The position numbers and the translations under genes are program-made. Of a DNA stretch of 6,480 nucleotides, positions 1-5,579 are shown in pieces; positions within the stretch are counted from its first letter, which is position 1; each line of letters begins with the position of its first letter. The DNA is from Methanosarcinaceae archaeon (GTDB lineage: Archaea; Halobacteriota; Methanosarcinia; Methanosarcinales; Methanosarcinaceae): assembly GCA_030609665.1 (NCBI GenBank), contig JAUWBW010000109.1, positions 1 through 6,480 of the forward strand, written 5' to 3'. Under the pieces are notes generated by a model, which worked only from the letters and a program-made list of their open reading frames with translations, was not told where the DNA came from and searched no databases.

Positions 1-130
1 CATGCATGAGATGGCGCATTTGTTGTATCCCGACCATTCCAAAAGATTCTGGGATAAAGTCAATGAGTATAAGTATACTGAACGGGCGAGAGGGTTTTTG
101 ATATGCAAGGGGCTTGAAAAGGCAGATTGA
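1..130 (+). CDS. YgjP/SprT-like zinc-dependent hydrolase, C-terminal fragment
   Basis: Only the last 42 residues are in the window. The reading frame is open from base 2 and ends at TGA 128-130. The visible part begins with His-Glu-Met-Ala-His, a zinc-metallopeptidase HExxH helix. It continues with a Tyr-Pro-Asp-His-Ser-Lys-Arg-Phe-Trp segment, whose His is the expected third zinc ligand in the YgjP/M48-like family (known there as a HSxxFW-type motif). The end, with a Gly-Leu-Glu-Lys tail, fits the usual C-terminus. YgjP-like proteins are predicted cytosolic metal-dependent hydrolases of unknown substrate. The N-terminal part lies outside the window, so nothing can be said about start or regulation. 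The gene converges on a possible small membrane-protein gene whose stop lies 21 bp further on. The family call is good; the reaction is unknown. Confidence 0.8.
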   Translation, partial: MHEMAHLLYPDHSKRFWDKVNEYKYTERARGFLICKGLEKAD

Positions 131-151
131 TCGTATTCTCGGTTGGTATGG

Positions 152-316
152 TCAGGGGATTGTCTTTTGTGTATTTTTGTGGGTAAATGTAAACTTTGGA
201 TACTTATTTTTGCCACACCACCATATGGATATTGTACCAAGGATGACAGCCCCAATTGCCATAATAAGTGAAACTGTTGCATCATGGCTCCATTGTGATG
301 CACTGGGGGCGTACAT
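152..316 (-). CDS. possible 54-residue single-span membrane protein
   Basis: A minus-strand frame runs from ATG 314-316 to TGA 152-154. The product would have a polar start (MYAPSASQWSHDA), one hydrophobic helix at about residues 14-33 (VSLIMAIGAVILGTISIWW) and a basic, Lys-rich tail (CGKNKYPKF...). This is the pattern of a small one-span membrane protein with a cytoplasmic tail under the positive-inside rule. The opposite strand is also open from TTG 114 to 359, but that product looks unnatural and would overlap the end of the hydrolase gene, so I prefer the minus frame, which gives a clean convergent layout. There is no Shine-Dalgarno sequence before the ATG, and the frame stays open upstream to a stop at 358-360, so a TTG start a few codons earlier or an N-terminal truncation is possible. 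I do not recognise the family. Confidence 0.4.
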   Translation of the reverse strand: MYAPSASQWSHDATVSLIMAIGAVILGTISIWWCGKNKYPKFTFTHKNTQKTIP

Positions 317-427
317 TAAAAATTGCAGCAATAAGCGAAGTTTAGCGGCGAGAACTTAAGTTCCTGATCAGATATTATTTTCGCAGCATCATTTAGAATT
401 ACTTATAATATATTTATTTATATATTC

Positions 428-493
428 TATACGTATATAAAAATTACTTTTAACGATGTGAACAAACTGTGTATAATTGGATAAACATATAAC
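428..493 (+). promoter_or_regulatory. AT-rich promoter region of the phosphatase-superfamily gene
   Basis: Two TATA-like boxes face the downstream gene. One is TATATAAAA at 434-442, overlapping the 10-bp palindrome TATACGTATA at 428-437. The other is CATATAAC at 486-493. The second is centred about 26 bases before ATG 515, the normal distance from an archaeal TATA box to the transcription start, so the mRNA could be leaderless. A 12-base near-repeat (AATTACTTATAA at 397-408, AATTACTTTTAA at 442-453) lies in the same gap. In such AT-rich DNA these matches are weak evidence. Confidence 0.35.
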
Positions 494-514
494 TTGATAT
501 GGCAATCCTTTTGT

Positions 515-1354
515 ATGAAATATTTGAAGTCAAATTCCAATCCATATAGTCTTGTGGATATTGCACCTACAATCTCGGAACTGCTTGATATCCCTATGGT
601 GCCGCCTGATGGCAAGGTTATGCCTGAGGTAATCGAATATGCAACCACCCATGGCTGTCAAAAAGTGGTACTGATAATTGTTGACAGCCTTGGATATTCA
701 CTGTACCGATATTTCAGCGAAAGCGGCGGCATATTCCAGAATATACGGCAACTCGCAGGATCCGGCATGGTTCTACAATGTAGGTCAACAGCAGACCATA
801 CAACACCTGCAATTGCTTCCATATTCACAGGATACTTTCCAACCAAACATCACATCTATGCAACTGATGACATTTATGTGGAAAGGGCAAAGGATTCCAA
901 AAACCCGAAGATCAAAACGATCCTTGAGTGGGCGCATGATGCCGGGCGCAGATCGGCAGTGGTCATAGAATCGCACGGTGCAGATACATTTTTGGATCGT
1001 GTTGGTAAAGTATCTGGTGTTCCGGATTCACAGGATATCATAGAATACGACAGCAAGATCACAGATGCAGCAGTTGAGGCACTCGAATCCAAACCTGATG
1101 TTCTGGCGGTGCATTTGAGGGCAATTGACAGGTATGCACACAGGGCGCAGACATGGGAAGAACTGAGGTATGCTGCCGGCACGGTGGATGTGAATATCGG
1201 GCGAATCGTGGAAAATGCAGAAAAAGGTACGCTGTTCATGATATGCGGCGACCATCCGATACACGCAGGTGAAAAATGGATGAGATCTGCTTCGAAAGCG
1301 TGGGTTGGGGAACGTCAAGATCAACTTGTAGCGTTGGTTGTTGGGGCTTGTTGA
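515..1354 (+). CDS. alkaline-phosphatase-superfamily phosphodiesterase/phosphatase
   Basis: This is a 279-residue protein if started at ATG 515; an in-frame TTG at 494 would add seven residues. The ATG is preferred because a TATA-like box lies about 26 bases before it and neither start has a clear Shine-Dalgarno sequence. The metal and nucleophile pattern of the alkaline phosphatase superfamily is visible (ATG numbering): Asp57 in IIVDSLG, Thr96/Thr97 in ADHTTPAIASIFTGYFPT as nucleophile, Asp205 and His209 in AIDRYAHR, Asp246-His247 in CGDHPIH, and His250 as a likely last zinc ligand. The arrangement matches predicted nucleotide pyrophosphatase/phosphodiesterases (COG1524-type), which use two zinc ions to hydrolyse phosphate esters. 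It is clearly shorter than the 400-500 residues of many relatives, so cap insertions are missing. I see no signal peptide, so a cytoplasmic location is inferred. The substrate cannot be told. The gene ends 34 bp from a convergent protease gene. Confidence 0.82.
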   Translation: MKYLKSNSNPYSLVDIAPTISELLDIPMVPPDGKVMPEVIEYATTHGCQKVVLIIVDSLGYSLYRYFSESGGIFQNIRQLAGSGMVLQCRSTADHTTPAIASIFTGYFPTKHHIYATDDIYVERAKDSKNPKIKTILEWAHDAGRRSAVVIESHGADTFLDRVGKVSGVPDSQDIIEYDSKITDAAVEALESKPDVLAVHLRAIDRYAHRAQTWEELRYAAGTVDVNIGRIVENAEKGTLFMICGDHPIHAGEKWMRSASKAWVGERQDQLVALVVGAC

Positions 1355-1388
1355 TATGGTGTAGATATATGTTACCTGACCTGCATGA

Positions 1389-2192
1389 CTATTCCAGATA
1401 CTCCACTGTTGTCTTTGCAGATTTGTATAATTCCATAAGATCATGTACCTCTTCCGGCAGATCTGTGCTCACAGGCAGCCCCAGTTCAATTGCCTCTGCC
1501 GCAGATATCGGTGCTATGTGAACCATCTCACCACTGACCAGTTTGTTGACTATATTTTTTAGTTTATCCTCATCTTCTATGGAACCCGCAAGCAGTTCTA
1601 AAGCAACATCACATGTGAGTTTCATTGCCTTTTGCGATATATCACTCATTACGAACGTAATATCATTGGCTTCTGTTCCTTTCTGCGATGCGGCATATAT
1701 CCACGAAGGTGCAGGAAACGTTCCGCGAATGAGATCCCCGACCTGAGGGTCGATCGGTCCAATTGCCGCTTCGCTGTCCATTATGATCTCATCTGCCGCA
1801 AGTGCGATTATCGTGCCGCCGGACATCGAATAATGCGGTATCATAACCCTTGTATGTCCTTTGTGATCCTTTAGCGCACGTGCGATCTGGATGCTGGCAT
1901 GCATATGCCCGCCGGGCGTGTGTAGTATCAGGTCGATAGGACGGTCACCTGCTTTTCGAATGCCGCGAAGTATCTGTTCGGCATCCTCTATATCTATGAA
2001 CTGGTATATCGGAACCCCGAACATCGATATCGCCTCTTTCCTGTGTATCATTGTCAATACTCTGGTGCCCCATTGCCGTTCCATATTGTTGATATGTGCA
2101 AGTCGCTTTCTCTTTACGGCTCGTATTTGTGACTGAGGATAGACAAATATATACAGAAAGAACAGCACAGCCAGAAATGTAAGTATGTTCAT
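1389..2192 (-). CDS. membrane-anchored ClpP-fold serine protease, SDH/SppA-like
   Basis: This is a 267-residue protein if begun at ATG 2190-2192. It opens with one membrane helix (NILTFLAVLFFLYIFVY) followed by a basic stretch. The core resembles the archaeal SDH_sah/DUF114 family of the ClpP/crotonase fold: MIHR, a YQFIDIEDAEQILR segment, LILHTPGG (oxyanion strand, about residues 88-95), PHYSMSGGT with the probable nucleophile Ser124, ALAADEIIMD, and GPIDPQ. From family knowledge these are predicted membrane-bound peptidases acting on the cytoplasmic face, perhaps in membrane-protein quality control. The reading frame extends to an earlier ATG at 2259-2261 (290 residues). I prefer the inner ATG because family members, as I recall them, start right at the membrane helix. 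Neither ATG has a good ribosome binding site; a GGGGGAAG run lies before a TTG between them. The gene is convergent with the phosphatase-like gene and appears to stand alone. Confidence 0.85.
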   Translation of the reverse strand: MNILTFLAVLFFLYIFVYPQSQIRAVKRKRLAHINNMERQWGTRVLTMIHRKEAISMFGVPIYQFIDIEDAEQILRGIRKAGDRPIDLILHTPGGHMHASIQIARALKDHKGHTRVMIPHYSMSGGTIIALAADEIIMDSEAAIGPIDPQVGDLIRGTFPAPSWIYAASQKGTEANDITFVMSDISQKAMKLTCDVALELLAGSIEDEDKLKNIVNKLVSGEMVHIAPISAAEAIELGLPVSTDLPEEVHDLMELYKSAKTTVEYLE

Positions 2193-2253
2193 TATGGTAA
2201 TTTCATTGATCGATATCAAACAACTTCCCCCATGATCACGCGTTATCTTCCGT

Positions 2254-2311
2254 GTTATCATATTGATATTATCTTATTGATAACTTTCCAATGGTCTTGC
2301 CATTATAGGGA
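2254..2311 (-). promoter_or_regulatory. probable promoter region of the ClpP-like protease gene
   Basis: On the minus strand a TATA-like CCCTATAATGG spans about 2301-2311, which would place transcription start near 2280, ahead of both candidate ATGs. A 5-bp inverted repeat with a 5-base loop (AATGG at 2290-2294, CCATT at 2300-2304) overlaps the box, and TTATC/GATAA words recur between 2242 and 2285. These could be operator sites, but the region is AT-rich and the call is tentative. Confidence 0.3.
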
Positions 2312-2316
2312 TTTCT

Positions 2317-2333
2317 AAAATAGCACTTATTTT
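2317..2333 (-). terminator. weak hairpin after the small basic protein gene
   Basis: AAAATA at 2317-2322 and TATTTT at 2328-2333 form a perfect 6-bp stem with a 5-base loop, 12 bases past the stop of the unknown gene. On the minus strand the 3' arm reads TATTTT, so stem and T-run coincide. It has only A/T pairs and may be chance. Confidence 0.25.
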
Positions 2334-2344
2334 GCAATATTAGA

Positions 2345-2695
2345 TTATGTGTTTTCTACCTTAAAGATCAACCTCTTACCATCTGTATCTTTAACCTGTT
2401 TTTCATTGTTCATCCAGTTACAAAGATTTTCAATTCTCATTCGTTGTGCTTCATTTCTGATGGTTGCAAGTTCCACAGTTTTAGTTGAAGAATCCATCGT
2501 TATCTTCCCTGGAAGTCTGTAAAGAATTTTCTTTGCACGATTCACTTTCATAGGTTGACCATCAGAGGATATCCATTTTGTTAATTCGGAGTTAACATTA
2601 GCAACCGCTTCCTTAACAGCAATATTGAAAGTCGTAGACGCATTGTTAGCAACATAAAATGAATATGAAGCACTCTTTATATACTTGAGCATCAT
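2345..2695 (-). CDS. small basic protein of unknown function, divergent from MC1
   Basis: This is a 116-residue reading frame beginning with two adjacent ATG codons (2693-2695 and 2690-2692). I do not recognise the family. The product is basic (13 Lys and 6 Arg against about 11 acidic residues) and has no membrane segment or signal peptide. It appears to have helical stretches around residues 22-42 (FNIAVKEAVANVNSELTKW) and 74-99 (VELATIRNEAQRMRIENLCNWM), then a C-terminal KRLIFKVE strand. Basic character and a position back-to-back with a chromatin protein would allow a nucleic-acid role, but that is only a guess. Amino-acid composition looks like a real protein, and the opposite strand carries no competing frame. 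No Shine-Dalgarno sequence precedes the start. Its first codons contain the TATA box of the MC1 gene, so the true start may lie further in, for example the Met at residue 49 or one not obvious here. Confidence 0.55.
   Translation of the reverse strand: MMLKYIKSASYSFYVANNASTTFNIAVKEAVANVNSELTKWISSDGQPMKVNRAKKILYRLPGKITMDSSTKTVELATIRNEAQRMRIENLCNWMNNEKQVKDTDGKRLIFKVENT
2676..2684 (+). promoter_or_regulatory. TATA box of the MC1 gene
   Basis: TTTATATAC is close to the archaeal TATA consensus and is the best such box in the window. Transcription would start near 2705, giving a leader of roughly 27 bases that contains the MC1 ribosome binding site. The box lies within the first codons of the divergent unknown gene. 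Confidence 0.6.
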
Positions 2696-2719
2696 TTAGA
2701 AATCCTATACTACTCTTAT

Positions 2720-2724
2720 GAGGT
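2720..2724 (+). promoter_or_regulatory. ribosome binding site of the MC1 gene
   Basis: GAGGT sits seven bases before ATG 2732 and matches the 3' end of archaeal 16S rRNA. It fixes the MC1 start, which also agrees with the known N-terminus of the protein. Confidence 0.7.
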
Positions 2725-2731
2725 AAATGAT

Positions 2732-3016
2732 ATGTCTGAAACAAAAAATTTTGTGTTAAGAGATGCGAAGGGAAATGAACATGGTGTATTCACCGGGAAA
2801 CAACCAAGACAGGCAGCTCTTAAAGCCGCAAACAAGGAAAAAGGTACAAAGTCCAAACCTGTGACCCTTAGACTGCGAGAGCGTGGAACCAAGAAAGTCC
2901 ATGTTTTCAATGGATGGAAAGAGGTCGTTGATGCACCAAAGAATAAGCCTGCATGGATGGCTGATAAAGTCAACAAGCCCTTCGTGAAAAAAGTTTGTAT
3001 CGAAAAACTCGAATGA
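2732..3016 (+). CDS. mc1: chromosomal architectural protein MC1
   Basis: This is a complete 94-residue protein, matching the 93 residues plus Met of Methanosarcina MC1. It is recognised from nearly the whole sequence: NFVLRD near the start, GNEHGVFTGKQPRQAALKAA (residues 14-33), LRERGTKKVHVF (48-59), a WKEVVDAPKN segment (62-71), KPAWM (72-76) and a KPFVKK...IEKLE end. MC1 is a small, basic, monomeric non-histone protein that binds DNA and bends it sharply, prefers distorted structures such as junctions and supercoiled loops, and serves as a major nucleoid protein in Methanosarcinales. Trp62 and Trp75 correspond to Trp61 and Trp74 of the mature protein, in the region reported to contact DNA. 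Residues 34-44 (NKEKGTKSKPV), a loop, differ most from the sequence I remember. It has its own TATA box and Shine-Dalgarno sequence and is followed by a hairpin terminator, so it is probably a strongly expressed single-gene unit. Confidence 0.97.
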   Translation: MSETKNFVLRDAKGNEHGVFTGKQPRQAALKAANKEKGTKSKPVTLRLRERGTKKVHVFNGWKEVVDAPKNKPAWMADKVNKPFVKKVCIEKLE

Positions 3017-3041
3017 GTTTAGATATTTTTACGTAATATTT

Positions 3042-3074
3042 GACCCATTGTGATAATGGGTCTGTACCTTTTTT
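3042..3074 (+). terminator. hairpin plus T-run terminator after MC1
   Basis: GACCCATT at 3042-3049 and AATGGGTC at 3055-3062 form a perfect 8-bp stem with a GTGAT loop. Six T residues follow at 3069-3074. The stop codon of MC1 is 25 bases upstream. Archaeal RNA polymerase ends mainly on T-runs, and the stem may also protect the 3' end of an abundant mRNA. Confidence 0.7.
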
Positions 3075-3113
3075 ATGGATCTCCCCAACATTGAGTGGGT
3101 AAGTATTAGACGG

Positions 3114-3180
3114 GATGAACAGGATTTACAGGATGGGGCGAGCCACTTGTGTCCTGTCAATCCTGTATATCCTGTCCATC
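3114..3180. repeat. inverted repeat of 9-nt ACAGGAT units
   Basis: The left arm is 3114-3134 and the right arm 3160-3180; they pair at 19 of 21 positions around a 25-base loop. Each arm is built of a 9-nt repeat: ACAGGATTT then ACAGGAT on the left. The complement of the right side has three units (ACAGGATAT, ACAGGATTG, ACAGGAC), the third lying in the loop. From memory, intergenic repeats of this ACAGGAT type recur in many environmental bacteria and archaea; this is not verified here. Confidence 0.75.
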
Positions 3181-3187
3181 AATTCAA

Positions 3188-3200
3188 GCAATGCGATTGC
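3188..3200. repeat. small hairpin within the nested-repeat element
   Basis: GCAAT at 3188-3192 and ATTGC at 3196-3200 form a 5-bp stem with a GCG loop. It lies in the longer right-hand spacer between the inner and outer arms, so the folded element would have an outer stem and two inner hairpins. Confidence 0.4.
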
Positions 3201-3275
3201 ATATTTGGCGAGATATCCTAAAATAGTGATGTTACCCACACGATGTTAGAGATAACCTTTTTTTATCACTTCAAA

Positions 3276-5303
3276 TTACTGTTTATTCGAATCTTCATTT
3301 TCTGAACATGTGTCGGGTGCAACAAACAACCCAGTCACCTCAGCAATTTTATCCGGTGTTCCCAAAAGGACAAGCACATCATCCGGACAAAGCCTTATAC
3401 TCGCATCAGGATTGGAGGAAGTTTGCCCGCCTCGGCATGATGCTATCAGGGTGACGCCGTGTTTTTTCCTGAGTTCGACCTGTGCCAACGTTTTACCGGA
3501 TACATACGAGCATTTTTCAACCCTGATCGTACTCACATCAAGATCGGATAGATTCAATTTCAGGTCACAGAAATCACTCGACTCGCGGGACAAATTGCGA
3601 AACATCTCGTAGCCATCAGCCCGTACTTCAGCCATGAAAGTCTCAATAATGTCCTTTGGTATGAGATATTTCTTAAGGACACGTACGAATATCTCAACAG
3701 ATGTCTCAAATTCCTGCGGAACCACTTCATCTGCTCCAAGGTCATACAGAGGTCCCATTTCCTGAAGATATCGGGTCCGTGTGATCATGTGAAGTTTTGG
3801 GCTTAGCCGGCGGGCAGTCGATATGATCCTCCTTGTAGCAACAGGATCGGAAATACCAAGCACCATTACTCTTGCATCATTTATGTTCACATGTTTAAGA
3901 ACTGCCTCTTGTGTCGCATCTCCATAGTAGATCAATTCATCTTTTGATCTTTCACTTAAGACAGTATCAGGATTCATTTCAATGATGACATATGGTATAC
4001 CTGCAACACGTGCAGCCCGTGCTACATTTCGTCCGTTTATTCCAAAACCAACAACAACAAGATGGTCTTTGAGTTGTATCTTATCAGTTTGTCCATTCAT
4101 CTTTACAGGATAAAGACCGGATTTCATTTTTTTTGGTAGCGGCAGTCGCATAACAGAATCTGCAATGTGAGGTGATGCGTGTATAATAAATGGCGTGGCT
4201 GCCATTGTGATGACAGATACTGCAAGGAAGAGTTGGTATGTGTCCCAAGTCAGCAAGCCGTATTCAATCCCGAATTTTGAAAGAATGAAGGAGAATTCTC
4301 CAACCTGCACAAGTGCCAGACTTACCATGATAGTAGTCCTGAGCGGATAGCCCAGTACAATGGTTGCTAATCCTGCGATGATCGCTTTTAATGAAATCAC
4401 TCCCAATGCAATAACAACAATAAGTGCAGGCTGCTGGAAAAAGAAATTGATGTCCAACAACATGCCGATCGAAACGAAAAAGAAGCTCATGAAAACATCA
4501 CGAAACGGCAGGATATTGCCAATTGCCTGATGGCCGTATTCGGATTCAGAGATGATAAGCCCTGCCAAAAATGCACCAAGAGCAAGGGAGAGTCCTGTAC
4601 TGTATGTAAACAGCGCAACTGAAAAACAGATGAATATAATGCTAAGCAGGAAAAGTTCACTGTTACGTGTCTTGACAATCTGGTATAGTAGTTGTGGAAC
4701 AATCCATCTGGCACCTGCGATTACCAGAAAGATCAGTAAGATTCCCATGGCAAGCAGGATGAGGGGCGATTCGCCGCCGTTTCCTGTGGCTCCTGCCAGT
4801 AAGGGCGTGACCAGTATCATTGGAACAATGATGACATCCTGAAAGATCAGGATAGCAAGTGTTATTCGCCCCTGTGGGCTGTCGATCTCAGCTCGTTCCT
4901 GAAGGAGTTTGAGGACAATGGCTGTACTGCTCAGGGCGAGTAGAAATCCTATGAAAATAGATTCGCCAGGGCTTCGTCCAAGATAGGTGGCTATCAGTGC
5001 AGCTGCCAGAAGTGTTACCAATACCTGGACTGATCCGCCAAGAAGCACCGCTTTTTTGATTTGCCACATATCTTTGAGTGACAATTCCATCCCAATCGTG
5101 AAAAGAAGCAACACAATCCCGATCTCTGCCAGAACTTCAATTTCAGCAACACTGCTTACCACCGCCAGCCCGTAAGGGCCTGCAAGCATACCTGTTAGCA
5201 GGAGACCTACTATCGAAGGTACACGAAATCTGTGGGAAATGAAAAGAATGGCAATAGCCAGTCCAAATATGATGATGATTTCATTTAGCAGTGATATTTC
5301 CAT
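3276..5303 (-). CDS. Kef-type CPA2 monovalent cation/proton antiporter with RCK domains
   Basis: This is a full-length 675-residue membrane protein. Residues 1-380 form a Na+/H+-exchanger domain with about 12 membrane segments. Family marks are LLLFTIGMELS (65-75), SSTAIVLKLLQE (125-136), FQDVIIVP with Gln155-Asp156 at the expected ion site, LGAFLAGLIISES (242-254), FFFVSIGMLLD (274-284) and LVQVGEFSFIL (331-341). The Gln-Asp pair is the Kef-like rather than the Asp-Asp electrogenic type, which suggests potassium/proton exchange, though sodium is not excluded. A cytoplasmic RCK_N/TrkA-N domain follows (412-545) with GFGINGRNVA (419-428), an acidic Glu442 after the second strand, and GDAT (461-464), so nucleotide binding is likely. 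An RCK_C domain covers about 585-660. Such domains gate transport by ligand. The start is set by AAGGAGAC at 5309-5316, seven bases away. The gene is divergent from a winged-helix regulator across 276 bp. Confidence 0.93.
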   Translation of the reverse strand: MEISLLNEIIIIFGLAIAILFISHRFRVPSIVGLLLTGMLAGPYGLAVVSSVAEIEVLAEIGIVLLLFTIGMELSLKDMWQIKKAVLLGGSVQVLVTLLAAALIATYLGRSPGESIFIGFLLALSSTAIVLKLLQERAEIDSPQGRITLAILIFQDVIIVPMILVTPLLAGATGNGGESPLILLAMGILLIFLVIAGARWIVPQLLYQIVKTRNSELFLLSIIFICFSVALFTYSTGLSLALGAFLAGLIISESEYGHQAIGNILPFRDVFMSFFFVSIGMLLDINFFFQQPALIVVIALGVISLKAIIAGLATIVLGYPLRTTIMVSLALVQVGEFSFILSKFGIEYGLLTWDTYQLFLAVSVITMAATPFIIHASPHIADSVMRLPLPKKMKSGLYPVKMNGQTDKIQLKDHLVVVGFGINGRNVARAARVAGIPYVIIEMNPDTVLSERSKDELIYYGDATQEAVLKHVNINDARVMVLGISDPVATRRIISTARRLSPKLHMITRTRYLQEMGPLYDLGADEVVPQEFETSVEIFVRVLKKYLIPKDIIETFMAEVRADGYEMFRNLSRESSDFCDLKLNLSDLDVSTIRVEKCSYVSGKTLAQVELRKKHGVTLIASCRGGQTSSNPDASIRLCPDDVLVLLGTPDKIAEVTGLFVAPDTCSENEDSNKQ

Positions 5304-5308
5304 TAATT

Positions 5309-5360
5309 GTCTCCTTATTTAATAGTCTAAATAATTGAAATTTTTGTTGTAATATAATAT
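5309..5360 (-). promoter_or_regulatory. promoter and ribosome binding site of the antiporter gene
   Basis: On the minus strand an ATATTATATT box lies at 5351-5360, which would start transcription near 5330. The Shine-Dalgarno sequence AAGGAGAC follows at 5309-5316, seven bases from the ATG. The binding site is clear; the TATA box is one of several possible in AT-rich DNA. Confidence 0.45.
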
Positions 5361-5470
5361 TGTTTCTTCAAATACTATCTGGTCATGTTGCTGTTATGAG
5401 AATATATGATGGATTATTTAAACTTTGACCTCAATAATCAAGAATTAGAACAAAAGGGGTATTTTTGTTA

Positions 5471-5539
5471 GAGGATTTCGATAGAAGATTTCAATAGAAA
5501 TCCTCGTTAGAAATCTTCGTTAGAAATCCTTATTAGAAC
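5471..5539. repeat. 13-nt-periodic array of five 9-mers, candidate operator
   Basis: Five 9-base units with 4-base spacers occur in strict 13-nt phase. In order they are GAGGATTTC (5471), GAAGATTTC (5484), GAAATCCTC (5497), GAAATCTTC (5510) and GAAATCCTT (5523), with spacers GATA, AATA, GTTA, GTTA and ATTA; a partial sixth GAAC follows. Units 1 and 2 are the reverse complements of units 3 and 4 exactly. The whole block 5471-5518 is therefore also a long palindrome about 5494.5. It ends immediately before the TATA box of the winged-helix gene, which suggests an operator for that or another regulator. As RNA it could fold in two alternative ways. Confidence 0.7.
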
Positions 5540-5572
5540 TTAAATATCATATTAGCACTTACATTTCAGGGA
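5540..5572 (+). promoter_or_regulatory. promoter and ribosome binding site of the winged-helix gene
   Basis: TTAAATAT at 5540-5547 is a plausible TATA box, which puts transcription start near 5567-5571. AGGGA at 5568-5572 lies seven bases before ATG 5580 and could serve as ribosome binding site if the start is slightly upstream of it. The box directly abuts the repeat array, so a protein on the array would interfere with or recruit TBP/TFB. Confidence 0.45.
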
Positions 5573-5579
5573 AATCATA

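Larger units (their letters stand above)
3077..3257. repeat. MITE-like element with nested inverted repeats
   Basis: The outer arms are 3085-3102 (CCAACATTGAGTGGGTAA) and 3232-3249 (TTACCCACACGATGTTAG); they pair at 15 of 18 positions, with the innermost 8 bp perfect. Weaker pairing continues outwards to about 3077 and 3257. Near-identical T-rich direct repeats flank it: ACC-T6-AT at 3066-3076 and ACC-T7-AT at 3255-3266, which could be a target-site duplication or just two T-runs. Inside are a 21-bp inverted repeat and a small hairpin, listed separately. No reading frame covers the element, so it would be non-autonomous if mobile. It may instead be a structured RNA with a three-way junction. 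Copy number cannot be judged from one window. Confidence 0.5.

Noticed and set aside
114..359. Plus-strand 81-residue frame with a TTG start
   Set aside because: It overlaps the end of the hydrolase gene, has an unnatural composition, matches no family I know, and is the complement of a more protein-like minus-strand frame.
427..1239. Several minus-strand and alternate-frame reading frames over the phosphatase-superfamily gene
   Set aside because: They lie inside a gene with clear active-site motifs and show no motifs of their own, so they are shadows.
2716..2976. Minus-strand 86-residue frame over MC1
   Set aside because: MC1 is certain from its sequence on the plus strand, so this is its shadow.
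5449..5469. AACAAAA / TTTTGTT inverted repeat in the antiporter-regulator gap
   Set aside because: It is a 7-bp, almost purely A/T stem in AT-rich DNA, with no following T-run in either direction; probably chance.
5471..5539. CRISPR array reading of the 13-nt repeats
   Set aside because: Repeats of 9 bases with 4-base spacers and mixed orientation are far too short for a CRISPR array.
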